Below, in pieces: positions 1 through 7,349 of a stretch of DNA of 32,103 nt. The notes under the pieces are model-generated. The model was not told where the DNA came from and did not search any database. It saw only the letters and a list, made by a program, of their open reading frames with translations. The stretch lies in the NCBI GenBank assembly GCA_009380095.1, contig WHSL01000047.1:1-32103 (forward strand), written 5' to 3'. Both the position numbers and the translations under genes were made by a program. The DNA is from Streptosporangiales bacterium. Its GTDB lineage: Bacteria > Actinomycetota > Actinomycetes > Streptosporangiales > Streptosporangiaceae. Every line of letters starts with the position of its first letter. Position 1 is the first letter of the stretch.

Positions 1-8
1 CCCCCGGC

Positions 9-24
9 CCCCGGCCCGCCGGGG
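9..24 (-). terminator. Possible terminator hairpin after the arsR-type gene
   Basis: A 6-bp all-GC stem (CCCCGG/CCGGGG) with a CCCG loop lies just beyond the stop codon of the minus-strand regulator. There is no T tract. The window edge prevents judging what follows, so this is tentative. Confidence 0.3.
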
Positions 25-29
25 CTTGC

Positions 30-389
30 TCAGCGCTGGCCGACGAGCAGTTGCCCCATGGTGCTGAGGACGCTCGGCTCGACGCGGTAGTAGACCCAGG
101 TGCCGCGACGCTCGGAGGTGAGGAGGCCCGCCTCCTTGAGCTTCTTGAGGTGGTGGGAGACGGTCGGCTGGGAGACGCCCACGTCGGAGATGTCGCAGAC
201 GCAGGCCTCACCGCCGGCGAACGACGCGATGCGGGAGAACAGCCGCAGTCGTACGGGGTCGCCGAGCGCGCGGAACATCTTCGCCGTCCGCTCCGACTCC
301 TCCCGGCTCAACGGGCGCTCGGTCAGCGGCGGACAGCACGGCTGCACGGCCTCGTCCCCCACGACCGGCTGCGTCTTCAAGTCCACCAT
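30..389 (-). CDS. ArsR/SmtB-family metalloregulator (arsenic-type CxC site)
   Basis: This is a 119-residue winged-helix repressor of the ArsR/SmtB family. Such proteins sit on DNA as dimers and release it when they bind a metal or metalloid. The wHTH core runs from about residue 36 to 110 and contains SQPTVSHHLKKLKEAGLL as the recognition helix region and RRGTWVYYR as the wing. The ACVCD motif (C63, C65) in the DNA-binding part is the arsenic/antimony-type thiolate site known in ArsR. A second vicinal pair, C18-C19, lies in the N-terminal tail. I chose the ATG at 389 over an upstream GTG at 407 because the upstream codon lies inside the operator-like dyad at 399-412. No clear Shine-Dalgarno precedes 389, so the message may be nearly leaderless. 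No arsenic transporter or reductase is visible; any partner gene would lie off the left edge. The family is certain, the ligand is inferred. Confidence 0.9.
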   Translation of the reverse strand: MVDLKTQPVVGDEAVQPCCPPLTERPLSREESERTAKMFRALGDPVRLRLFSRIASFAGGEACVCDISDVGVSQPTVSHHLKKLKEAGLLTSERRGTWVYYRVEPSVLSTMGQLLVGQR

Positions 390-398
390 GCGTCCATA

Positions 399-412
399 TT
401 GACACACATCAA
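399..412. promoter_or_regulatory. ArsR-type operator dyad
   Basis: The sequence TTGACACACATCAA is an inverted repeat of the form TTGA-N6-TCAA, the usual shape of ArsR/SmtB-family operators. It lies 10 nt upstream of the chosen start codon of the regulator, where binding would block its own transcription. The assignment is inferred from position and symmetry. Confidence 0.55.
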
Positions 413-458
413 AGCGATTCCCCCCTCCCCGGGGCGGCGGCGACCTCCACGGCTGGTC

Positions 459-824
459 TCAGCCGCACAGCTCGGCCGGGCCGGCGATCTTCTCCGCGAG
501 TTGCTCGGGGGCCGTCAGCCGCCACGCCTCGAATATCAGCTCGGCCAGCTCGTCGGCGTCGATGCCGTCGAGATACACCACCACCCACCCGAAGCTCTCC
601 GTCGTGAACTGCACCTCGAACACATCCGGCCGCTCCGCCACCAGCGCGGCCTGCTCACTGTGCGTCGCCTTCAGCCCGATCGTCCCCGTCCGCTCCCACA
701 GGAACCCGAACCCCTTGCCCCCGACCTTGTACGACACCCAACTCCCGGCGTCCCGCTCCTCGACCCCCGGCAACCGCCGAACCATCCGCTCACACACCGC
801 GACGCTCACGCCCATGCCCCGCAT
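459..824 (-). CDS. MmcQ/YjbR family protein
   Basis: This is a 121-residue single-domain protein of the MmcQ/YjbR (CyaY-like fold) family, common in actinobacteria and often called DNA-binding, though no biochemical role is settled. The family pattern is visible: an N-terminal VCERMVRRLPGVEE segment, the central FGFLWERTGTIGLKA strand region, and a C-terminal GWVVVYLDGIDADELAELI segment followed by a helix with an LTAPEQLAEK pattern. The frame stays open for 60 codons upstream, but I chose the ATG at 824 because a strong GGAGGGG Shine-Dalgarno (834-840) sits nine bases before it and the upstream residues do not resemble the family. The gene is divergent from the P-loop kinase gene at 1052, with a 227-bp AT-richer gap between them. 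Confidence 0.85.
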   Translation of the reverse strand: MRGMGVSVAVCERMVRRLPGVEERDAGSWVSYKVGGKGFGFLWERTGTIGLKATHSEQAALVAERPDVFEVQFTTESFGWVVVYLDGIDADELAELIFEAWRLTAPEQLAEKIAGPAELCG

Positions 825-1051
825 CGAGTCACGCCCCTCCGACAACCTCACCCTCCCCCACTCCGCCGCCGACCTCCTCAACGAATACGAACACATAAAC
901 CCCCGCAAGATCGCACAAAGAATTGCACGAATTCGCCACCCCACTGGAAGTCCGACCGACCATTTCGCCCTTGAGCGCACAGGCCACCGCGGAGCCTGCG
1001 ACATAATGCGTTCTCGCTCTCAGGAAGGCCGACCGGAAAGCAGAGCCCACC

Positions 1052-1585
1052 ATGAAGAAGGTCGCGGTGGTGGGCTCATGCGGCAGCGGCAAGTCCTACC
1101 TGGCACGCGCACTCGGCGAAATCCTGGACGCCCCGGTGATCCACCTCGACGCCATCTACTACAACGAGGCGTGGAACGAACTCCCGATGGAGCGATTCGC
1201 CGAGATCCAGCGCGAACTCGTGGCCGGCCCCAGCTGGGTCATCGACGGCAACTACAACGCGACATTGCCGATCCGACTCGGGACGTGCGACACCGTGGTG
1301 TTGATGGACGTGTCGTCGACGGCGGCCTTGTACGGTCTGCTCTCGCGGCGCATCCGTCACGGCGCCGGGCACAAGGGAGACGGCGTGCACAACCGCATCC
1401 ATGGGGGTGTGCTCAGATACACAGCGACGTACCGCCGGAGGATGCGCCCGCGGGTTTTGGCCAAGATCGAGCGGTTTGCGGAACACGCCGATGTGGTCCT
1501 GCTGACCGGCAGACGGCGGGCGCGGTGGTGGCTGCGGCGGGTCGGCGAGGGGGCGGGCGGCCGGCCCGGGAGTGGGGTCGGTTGA
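1052..1585 (+). CDS. Small P-loop nucleotide kinase-like protein (topology-modulation/AAA type)
   Basis: This is a 177-residue P-loop NTPase resembling small nucleoside or nucleotide kinases annotated as topology modulation protein, FlaR-like or adenylate kinase-like. The Walker A motif GSCGSGKS occupies residues 8-15 directly after the first beta strand. The segment HLDAIYY (about 31-37) and SWVIDGNY (about 61-68) match the substrate-binding and Walker-B-like regions of this family. The run of arginines (SRRIRHG, then TYRRRMRPR) resembles the lid and phosphate-clamping region. The last 15-20 residues are Gly/Arg-rich and probably disordered. The substrate cannot be told from sequence. The Shine-Dalgarno is poor. 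No operon partner is evident, as the next gene begins 545 bp downstream. Confidence 0.8.
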   Translation: MKKVAVVGSCGSGKSYLARALGEILDAPVIHLDAIYYNEAWNELPMERFAEIQRELVAGPSWVIDGNYNATLPIRLGTCDTVVLMDVSSTAALYGLLSRRIRHGAGHKGDGVHNRIHGGVLRYTATYRRRMRPRVLAKIERFAEHADVVLLTGRRRARWWLRRVGEGAGGRPGSGVG

Positions 1586-2129
1586 TCACGGTCTTGGTCA
1601 GGGTGGTTCTGACAGTTCCTGACTGGGGTTATGTGAAGCACTTCACTCACACGGCTCTCAGAAGCCACATGGATCCCGTGGCGTAAGAACGCCGCGCCGA
1701 GGTGTGTAACGAGTTAATGAAGCAGGTTGCCAAGCCCGGCGGCAGTATAAGCATGCAGAGTATCGGTCACATATCCCGGGTTTCGCCGTGACACAAATCC
1801 ATCTCCCGAGGTCCGTGAGCCGGCACGTACGGGCAAGAGTCTGAGCGTTCTTCCGGTCAGGATGACCAGCAGAGACTAGGATCGGCGGCCTGTCGAACCG
1901 ATGGTGTCGGAGGAGGATCCCGCCTGCCCTTGCCCGATTACGGGGAGCCGAACCTGTCTTGCTTTTTGTAATCGCCCTATTCACGATGAGGCTGAAGGCC
2001 CTCACCGACTACCGGTCGCGAGGAGGTTCGTGTAGTCGGCTTCACAGCACATCGGGGCGTTGTCCGTTCAGATCTAACGATCTTGACACCTTCCCCTTAC
2101 TGACCCCGACCCCCTGTGAGAGCGAAATC
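1586..2129. other. 544-bp intergenic region with lower GC
   Basis: I see no credible gene here. The stretch is clearly less GC-rich than its surroundings, especially 1690-2000, which fits a regulatory region or an old insertion remnant. The acyl-CoA dehydrogenase frame is open back to 1959, but those residues look non-coding (mixed third positions, no Shine-Dalgarno). A TTGACA hexamer at 2083-2088 has no matching -10 box at the right distance. A dyad at 1633-1646 is listed separately. Confidence 0.6.
1633..1646. promoter_or_regulatory. Dyad GTGAAG-CA-CTTCAC, possible operator
   Basis: This is a 6-bp perfect inverted repeat with a 2-nt spacer, about 50 bp after the P-loop kinase stop codon. 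The spacer is too short for a hairpin, so a protein-binding site is likelier than a terminator. No regulator is identified. Confidence 0.3.
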
Positions 2130-3629
2130 ATGACCAAGGAGCTTCTGTCCCTGTCCACGCATGACTTCATCGCAGGCATACAAACGGTCGCCCCCAAGTT
2201 CGACTCCGCGATCTATCCCCAGCAGAACCTTCCGGCCGACGACTGGGCCCTGTTGGTCAGAGCCGGGGTACTGCTCCCGACCCTGCCCAAGGACCACGGG
2301 GGGCGCGACAGCCACGTCGAGATGTGCCGCGTCGTGGAGACCCTGTCCGAGTGGAACCTGCCGCTCGGCATGTACGTAACGGTCATCACCGGCGTGGCCC
2401 TGCGGCCGATCGCCATGTTCGCCAGCGAGGAGGCCCAGCGGGAGGTGCTGCCGGCGTTCGCCGGCAGCGATCCCATGATCTGCGGCTTCGCGTCCACCGA
2501 GCCGGACTGCGGCTCGGCCATGTCCGGTATGGCCACCACGTTCGAGGAGGTCGACGGCGGCTACCGCATCCGCGGCCGCAAGCACTGGCAGGCCTTCAGC
2601 ATCAGCGCGCACTGGTGGCTGGTCAGCGCCAAGAACGACGATCACGGCCGCAGATACGGCTACTTCATCGTCAAGCGCAGCGAGGGCTTCCGTACGGTCG
2701 AGCCGTACGAGCCGCTCGGCCTGAAAGTGATCGACTACGGGCTCAACGAGATCGACGCGTTCGTCCCCCGGCACCGTCGGATCGCCGCCGGGGACCGGAA
2801 TCTCCGCCCCATGGTGGAGATGCTCATGGCGTCGCGGGCGATGATGGCGGCGATGGGATGCGGTTTCCTCCGCCGCGTCAGCCGCGAGGCGCACGCGTAC
2901 GCGGAGGGCCGCCAGATCGGTCCGGCGCCGCAGTCGGCGATACGGTTCGTGCGCTATCGCCTCGCCGCCATCGACGCCTCGTACGCGATATGCGCCGCGC
3001 TCAACCATCACCTGCAGACGAGCCTCGATATGAAGAAGGAGATGATCGACGCGTTCCCGACCGTTCAGGCCATCAAGACCGTCGCCACCGAGCGGATGCT
3101 CAGCGCGGCCCACCATTATCAGCAACTGGTGGGCGGCGAGGGCTACCGCTACGGATCCCCCACCAACATGGCCGGTCAGGCGTTCCTGGACGCCCGGGTC
3201 TACACCATCTTCGACGGCACCAACGACCTGCTCAGCCAGCAGCTCACCGAATACTGCCTGGCCAGACTCGAGGGTCGCTCCCTCAGCCGCTTCCTGGCCA
3301 CGTGGCCGCTCACCGCACCCGGGGTCGCGCGCCACGGCCTGGACCTGAACTTCCTCGACCGGGAACTCGACCAGGAGCACCTGGTGCTGGCGGGCCGGGC
3401 CATCGCGTACGCGTTCGCGATCACCGAGGTCATGCGGTGGGCCACCGAGACCGGTGCCGACCCCGAGCAGGCACGCGCGGCGATCGAGTTCCTCAAGGCC
3501 GACATCGCCGGGGTGGCGGCGGAGTTCGCCCTGCTCGACACGGGTCTGCTCGACGTAGGAGAGGACGCCGGGACGCCGGCGAACGGCGGGGGGCACTCCC
3601 GTTCCATCCCGGTCGCCGCACGGACCTGA
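2130..3629 (+). CDS. Acyl-CoA dehydrogenase-like flavoprotein with Asp at the catalytic-base position
   Basis: This is a 499-residue protein with the three-part acyl-CoA dehydrogenase fold: an N-terminal helical domain (about 1-115), a middle beta domain containing the flavin-contacting FASTEPDCGSAMSG segment (about 120-220), and a C-terminal helical domain ending with GGEGYRYGSPTNMAGQAFLD. It is longer than a typical member (about 380-400) because of an extra region of about 110 residues after the catalytic loop. The family motif IYEGT reads IFDGT here, placing Asp362 where MCAD-type enzymes have their base. The alternative Glu position used by isovaleryl-type enzymes (LDLER) reads LMASR, so no Glu takes over. 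Nitroalkane oxidase, a relative, uses Asp at this place, so the substrate may not be an ordinary acyl-CoA. The start at 2130 was chosen because the protein resembles the family only from there; the Shine-Dalgarno is weak. It is a single gene convergent with the conservon. Confidence 0.85.
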   Translation: MTKELLSLSTHDFIAGIQTVAPKFDSAIYPQQNLPADDWALLVRAGVLLPTLPKDHGGRDSHVEMCRVVETLSEWNLPLGMYVTVITGVALRPIAMFASEEAQREVLPAFAGSDPMICGFASTEPDCGSAMSGMATTFEEVDGGYRIRGRKHWQAFSISAHWWLVSAKNDDHGRRYGYFIVKRSEGFRTVEPYEPLGLKVIDYGLNEIDAFVPRHRRIAAGDRNLRPMVEMLMASRAMMAAMGCGFLRRVSREAHAYAEGRQIGPAPQSAIRFVRYRLAAIDASYAICAALNHHLQTSLDMKKEMIDAFPTVQAIKTVATERMLSAAHHYQQLVGGEGYRYGSPTNMAGQAFLDARVYTIFDGTNDLLSQQLTEYCLARLEGRSLSRFLATWPLTAPGVARHGLDLNFLDRELDQEHLVLAGRAIAYAFAITEVMRWATETGADPEQARAAIEFLKADIAGVAAEFALLDTGLLDVGEDAGTPANGGGHSRSIPVAART

Positions 3630-3637
3630 GCGGGCGC

Positions 3638-3666
3638 CCGGGTGCGGCGAGGATCGCCGCACCCGG
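3638..3666. terminator. Bidirectional terminator between convergent genes
   Basis: A perfect 13-bp stem (CCGGGTGCGGCGA and its complement) with a GGA loop fills the gap between the stop codons at 3629 (plus strand) and 3669 (minus strand). There is no T tract on either side, as is usual in high-GC actinobacteria. Its place between convergent genes makes termination from both sides the natural reading. Confidence 0.75.
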
Positions 3667-3668
3667 CG

Positions 3669-4247
3669 TCACAGGGCGTCCGGCAGACCCTCACGGTGGC
3701 GTAGCCGCCGCATGAGCTCAGCCGCGTGGTCCTTGATGAGGTTCAGGCCCGGATGGCCCCACGGGCGCGGCTCACGGTCGATGATGCAGATCGTGCCGAG
3801 GGCCGTGCCCGTGCTGTCGATCAGCGGCGCACCCACGTACGTCCGGATGCCGAGCTTGTCGACGACGGGGTTGCCTGCGAACCGCGGATAGTCGCACACG
3901 TCGTCCAGCACCAGCGCCTTGCGCCGCACCACGACGTGCGGGCAGTAGCCGTGGTCGAGCGGCACCTCCCGGCCCAGCTCCACGCTCTCGCCCGTCGCAG
4001 GGTCGGCCGGAGCGAACAGACCGCCGAGGTACTGCTGGTCCGTCACGAAGTTCACCATCGCGAACGGAGGCAGATCGGACCCCGAGATCCGCTGGGCTGC
4101 CTCGGCGAGCTCCCGGGCGAACCCGTCGAGCTCCGGATCCGGCTGCCCAAGGCCCAGCTCGCGCAGGCGCATCACCCTCCGGGGGACCTCACTGTCCATG
4201 GGCGTCAGCAGGTGGCCCGGGGGCTCGTATATCGGCTCGTATGTCAT
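3669..4247 (-). CDS. GAF-domain protein at the end of the conservon
   Basis: This is a 192-residue protein made almost entirely of one GAF domain (about residues 35-180). Family hallmarks are the central FVTDQQYLGGLF strand, the CPHVVVRRKALVLDDV segment with the conserved cysteine and His, and the closing GIRTYVGAPLIDSTGTALGTICIID. GAF domains bind small ligands or tetrapyrroles, or mediate dimerisation; no ligand can be named here. The gene begins 16 bp after cvnD with a good GGAG Shine-Dalgarno (spacing about 5), so it is most likely the fifth cistron of the conservon. It probably adds an input or an output to the CvnA-D GTPase switch. It has no DNA-binding, kinase or phosphatase domain of its own. 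Confidence 0.85.
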   Translation of the reverse strand: MTYEPIYEPPGHLLTPMDSEVPRRVMRLRELGLGQPDPELDGFARELAEAAQRISGSDLPPFAMVNFVTDQQYLGGLFAPADPATGESVELGREVPLDHGYCPHVVVRRKALVLDDVCDYPRFAGNPVVDKLGIRTYVGAPLIDSTGTALGTICIIDREPRPWGHPGLNLIKDHAAELMRRLRHREGLPDAL

Positions 4248-4263
4248 CGAATCTCCAGGAGGC

Positions 4264-4845
4264 CTAGGCGGAGGGGGTGGGCACGGCGGCGAGAAGGTGG
4301 TGGATCAACGACCTCAGCGCTGAGACGGCGGAGCCGCGTTCCCGGGCGTCGCACAGCACTATCGGCGCCCCCGGGCCGAGCCCGAGCGCGGCCCGTATCT
4401 CTTCCTCGTCGTAGCGGAACGCATCTTCGAACTCGTTGACCGCGACGAGGAACGGGATACCGCGATTCTCGAAGAAGTCCACCGCCTCGAAGCAGTCCTC
4501 GAGACGGCGGGTGTCCGCGAGCACGACGGCGCCCAGCGCGCCCGCGCACAGCTCGTCCCACATGAACCAGAACCGCTCCTGCCCGGGCGTGCCGAACAGG
4601 TAGAGCACGATCCCGTGCTGCTCGATCGTGATGCGGCCGAAGTCGAGGGCGACGGTGGTCGTCGACTTCTGCTCTATCCCGCCGAGGTGGTCGACGCCGA
4701 CGCTGGCGGTGGTGATGAGCTCCTCCGTGTTGAGCGGCTCGATCTCACTCGCCGCGCCGACGAAGGTCGTCTTTCCCACACCGAACCCTCCCGCGATCAA
4801 GATCTTGACCTGCGTGGGGAACTCTTCAGAGTCGTTGTAGGCCAT
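4264..4845 (-). CDS. cvnD: Conservon GTPase CvnD
   Basis: This is a 193-residue Ras-like small GTPase of the CvnD/MglA-like group. The P-loop GGFGVGKT covers residues 19-26. The switch region carries FGTPGQERFWFMW, where the usual DxxG of G3 is replaced by the T-PGQ pattern typical of this group. The G4 position reads VNEFED rather than NKxD, also typical of conservons. Known conservon GTPases work with a sensor-kinase-like CvnA, a roadblock protein CvnB and a DUF742 protein CvnC at the membrane, in a complex compared to eukaryotic G-protein-coupled systems. The start codon lies 20 bp inside cvnC, which implies translational coupling. Nothing is missing compared with the family. Confidence 0.95.
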   Translation of the reverse strand: MAYNDSEEFPTQVKILIAGGFGVGKTTFVGAASEIEPLNTEELITTASVGVDHLGGIEQKSTTTVALDFGRITIEQHGIVLYLFGTPGQERFWFMWDELCAGALGAVVLADTRRLEDCFEAVDFFENRGIPFLVAVNEFEDAFRYDEEEIRAALGLGPGAPIVLCDARERGSAVSALRSLIHHLLAAVPTPSA

Positions 4846-5197
4846 CGAGCAGCTTCTCCAGGAGAACTCGGTCCTTGGGGTCGGACGCCCGCCGCGGGGT
4901 CTTCGTCGTCATCGCGTCGCAATCCAGCAGGTCGGCAAGGATGACCTTGGTGACCACCACCGGGAGCCGGAGGTGCGCGGCGACCTCGGCCACCGACGTC
5001 GGGCGGCGGCACAGCCCGAGCGCCTGGGCGTGCTCCGGGTCCGACGTCTTGGGCGACCGGCCGGTCGTCATCACCAGCGACAGCAGATCCAGGTCCACGG
5101 ACGGTCTGGTCCGGCCTGAACTCACCGTGTACGGGCGGATCAGCCGGCCGGCCTGTTCGTCGAGCCACACCTCATCGTCATCGGCGGTCATGTTCAT
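4826..5197 (-). CDS. cvnC: Conservon DUF742 protein CvnC
   Basis: This is a 123-residue DUF742 protein, the third gene of a conservon. The N-terminal half contains RLIRPYTVSSGRT, a signature of the family. The C-terminal half folds as a winged-helix-like region (PTSVAEVAAHLRLPVVVTKVILADLLD) that is not thought to bind DNA in these complexes. The final RVLLEKLLDGLQRL is the usual end. The gene overlaps cvnB by 4 bp (ATGA) and cvnD by 20 bp, so all three are likely to be made in fixed proportion. Its specific job is not established beyond membership of the CvnA-D complex. Confidence 0.93.
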   Translation of the reverse strand: MNMTADDDEVWLDEQAGRLIRPYTVSSGRTRPSVDLDLLSLVMTTGRSPKTSDPEHAQALGLCRRPTSVAEVAAHLRLPVVVTKVILADLLDCDAMTTKTPRRASDPKDRVLLEKLLDGLQRL

Positions 5198-5625
5198 GGG
5201 GTCAGGCCACCCGGCGCGGCCGGCGCCGGCCTGGCCGCGGTGTCAAGGAACGGCCTGACCGCCTTGATCAGGCGAGCCATCTCGAAGCCGACCAGCGAGG
5301 GGTCCGCCTCGCCCTCCGCCAGCACGGCGAGAACCGAGTTGTGGCCCGCCCACGAGATGAACAGCTGGCTGGACTTGAGCTCCGTCACCACCTGCCGAAC
5401 TTCCTTGCTGTTGTCGAACTTCATCCCGGCGCTGCGCGCGATGGAGAAGAGGCCCGAGGCCAGCGCCGCCAGCTGCTCCGCGCTGACACGGTCGAGGCCG
5501 TGGGCTGCTTTCACCAGGCCGTCAGAGGTCAGCAGCACGCTGCCACGGACGACGGGAACCTCCTCGGCCAGACCCTTCAGCAGCCAAGCAAGATCCGCAG
5601 CCTGGTTCGGGGAGTCAGAGCTCAA
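5194..5625 (-). CDS. cvnB: Conservon roadblock/LC7 protein CvnB
   Basis: This is a 143-residue roadblock/LC7-family protein. The domain covers about residues 8-120, with DLAWLLKGLAEEVPVVRGSVLLTSDGL at its start and the SVLAVLAEGEADPSLVGFEMARLI stretch at its end. Roadblock proteins act as partners or activating proteins for small GTPases (MglB with MglA; CvnB with CvnD). The start is a TTG at 5625 with a clear AGAAGGAG Shine-Dalgarno about nine bases upstream; no ATG fits better. The C-terminus adds a short Pro/Ala tail. It lies 17 bp after cvnA and overlaps cvnC by 4 bp. Confidence 0.94.
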   Translation of the reverse strand: MSSDSPNQAADLAWLLKGLAEEVPVVRGSVLLTSDGLVKAAHGLDRVSAEQLAALASGLFSIARSAGMKFDNSKEVRQVVTELKSSQLFISWAGHNSVLAVLAEGEADPSLVGFEMARLIKAVRPFLDTAARPAPAAPGGLTP

Positions 5626-5642
5626 TGGACGCTCCTTCTGGG

Positions 5643-7349
5643 TTAGTGATGATCCGTCAGTGGAGTGCCTTCGGCATCGCGTGCCGAGTCCTCGTCCCCG
5701 CGGCCGCTGCGCATGCCCCGCTGGAAGGCGGCCATCAAGCCCGGGTTGTGGGCGGCGTCCGCATCCTCCTCCTGTGACACCGGAGCGTCGCGCAGCTCCG
5801 GTGCCAGGCTGGCCTGGGCCTGGCGTTGCGGCAACGGCGGGCGTTCGCCCTGGTCGCTACGGGGCGGACCGTACGGGTTGCCGCCGCTCGGCGGCGCGGG
5901 GGGCGGAGGCGCCACGGGTGCCGGTGGCTCCAATGGCTCCAGTGGCTCCGCCACCTGGGCCACGGGCACCGGTGTGCCGGCGGGCGGGGGCATGGGTGCG
6001 GCGGGGGGTGCGGAGGCCACGGCCGCCCGGGCGTCGGTGTCCGGCACCGGCGCCGACTCTCGCGTGCCCGGCTCGTCCTCGCCGTCCTGCTGCTCGCCGC
6101 CGACCAGCTCCTTGGGCACCACGACGATCGCCTGCGTTCCGCCGTACAGATTCGTCTGGAGCTGGACCGCGACGTTATGCCGGCGGGCCAGCGACGAGAC
6201 CACGACGAGACCGATGCGGCCGTCGCGCAGCAGCTCGTCGATGTCGCCCCGCTCGAAATCGGAGAGGAGGTTGTTCAACCGCTCGCGGACATCGCGCGGA
6301 ATGCCGAGCCCACGGTCCTCGACCTCGATGGCCAGCCCGGCGGTGACCGGCTCGGCGCGGAGCAGCACCTGCGTCTGAGGCGGCGCGAACTTGGTGGCGT
6401 TCTCGATCAGCTCGGCGAGCAGGTGGATGACGTCCGCGACGGCCCGGCCGTGCAGGGTCCCCTCGACCGGCGGGACCACCTTGACCCTGTTGTACTGCTC
6501 GACCTCGGCGGTGGCCGAACGCAGCACCTCGTACATCGTCACGGGCCTGCTCCACTGGCGCCGGGACACCGCTCCTCCGATCACCGCGAGGCTCTCGGCC
6601 TGGCGCCGCATGCGCGTGCTCAGGTGGTCGACCCGGAACAGGGCCTTCAGCAGATCCGGATCCTCGACCTGGTTCTCCAGCTCGTCCAGACCCTGGATCG
6701 CCCGGTGCGAGAGCGACTGCATCCGCCGGGCGAGGCTGACGAAGACCTCGACGCGCTGCTCGGGCCCGTGGCCGGGCGTCGAATCCGCGGCGGCGGCGTC
6801 CAGCACCGCGTTCCACGCGTCGTTCTGAGCCTGCTGCAGCTCCTGCGCGAGGCGGACGAGCGGCTCGGACGAACCGGTGTGCGCGACCTCCCCGGCGCGC
6901 CGGGGGAGGCCCTCCCCGCTCCTGACGCTCTTGGACAACTCCAGCAGGTCATGACGGCCGCGGGTCACCATGAGCGTCAGATCGCCGAGCCGTCGCCGCA
7001 TCTCCTCCGTCGCCGGGCCGGACGCCGGCCCGAAGACGGCACGGTTGACCTCGTGTTCGCGACGGGTCGCCGAGTCCGCCCCCAGGGCGGCGGCGATCAG
7101 CACACAGGCCGCCGCGGCGACGGCCATGATCAGCACGAGTTGCGTCCTCGGCGACTCGACGCCCTCGGTCACCAGGACCGCCACGGCGGCCAGCCCGAGA
7201 AGCGCCATCACGGCCGCGGGAAGGATGGCTATGTAAAGGTGGAAATTGCGTGCGCTGTTCGCATGGTGCCCACCACGGTTTCGCGGCTTACCGTGGCGTC
7301 GGACGTCCGTATGGTCGACACCCTGGGCATGCGAGGAGAATTCAGACAT
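5643..7349 (-). CDS. cvnA: Conservon sensor histidine kinase-like protein CvnA
   Basis: This is a 568-residue membrane protein that starts the conservon. After a cytosolic tail of about 38 residues there are two membrane segments (about 39-60 and 70-90) separated by only about ten residues, so there is essentially no extracellular sensor domain. Many CvnA relatives instead carry a large nitrate-sensor-type domain. Then come a dimerisation and H-box-like region (RVDHLSTRMRRQAESLAVI) and a HATPase_c domain with the N-box ELIENATKF, the G1 box VEDRGLGIP and a GRIGLVVVSSLARR box. From about residue 430 the tail is Pro/Ala/Glu-rich and disordered-looking. The start at 7349 has a GAGGA Shine-Dalgarno. 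Signals are probably sensed inside the membrane or cytosol, perhaps through the neighbouring GAF protein; this is inference. Confidence 0.93.
   Translation of the reverse strand: MSEFSSHAQGVDHTDVRRHGKPRNRGGHHANSARNFHLYIAILPAAVMALLGLAAVAVLVTEGVESPRTQLVLIMAVAAAACVLIAAALGADSATRREHEVNRAVFGPASGPATEEMRRRLGDLTLMVTRGRHDLLELSKSVRSGEGLPRRAGEVAHTGSSEPLVRLAQELQQAQNDAWNAVLDAAAADSTPGHGPEQRVEVFVSLARRMQSLSHRAIQGLDELENQVEDPDLLKALFRVDHLSTRMRRQAESLAVIGGAVSRRQWSRPVTMYEVLRSATAEVEQYNRVKVVPPVEGTLHGRAVADVIHLLAELIENATKFAPPQTQVLLRAEPVTAGLAIEVEDRGLGIPRDVRERLNNLLSDFERGDIDELLRDGRIGLVVVSSLARRHNVAVQLQTNLYGGTQAIVVVPKELVGGEQQDGEDEPGTRESAPVPDTDARAAVASAPPAAPMPPPAGTPVPVAQVAEPLEPLEPPAPVAPPPPAPPSGGNPYGPPRSDQGERPPLPQRQAQASLAPELRDAPVSQEEDADAAHNPGLMAAFQRGMRSGRGDEDSARDAEGTPLTDHH

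Noticed and set aside
2019-2037. Minimal start-stop element (GAGGAGG then GTG-TAG) upstream of the acyl-CoA dehydrogenase-like gene
   Set aside because: A Shine-Dalgarno-like GAGGAGG followed by an immediate start and stop can arise by chance; no hairpins or neighbours support a regulatory role.
1959-2129. N-terminal extension of the acyl-CoA dehydrogenase-like protein
   Set aside because: The residues do not resemble the family, third positions are not GC-biased, and no ribosome-binding site precedes 1959.
2097-3662. Long open frame opposite the acyl-CoA dehydrogenase-like gene
   Set aside because: Mirror of a recognised protein, without start signals or recognisable domains.
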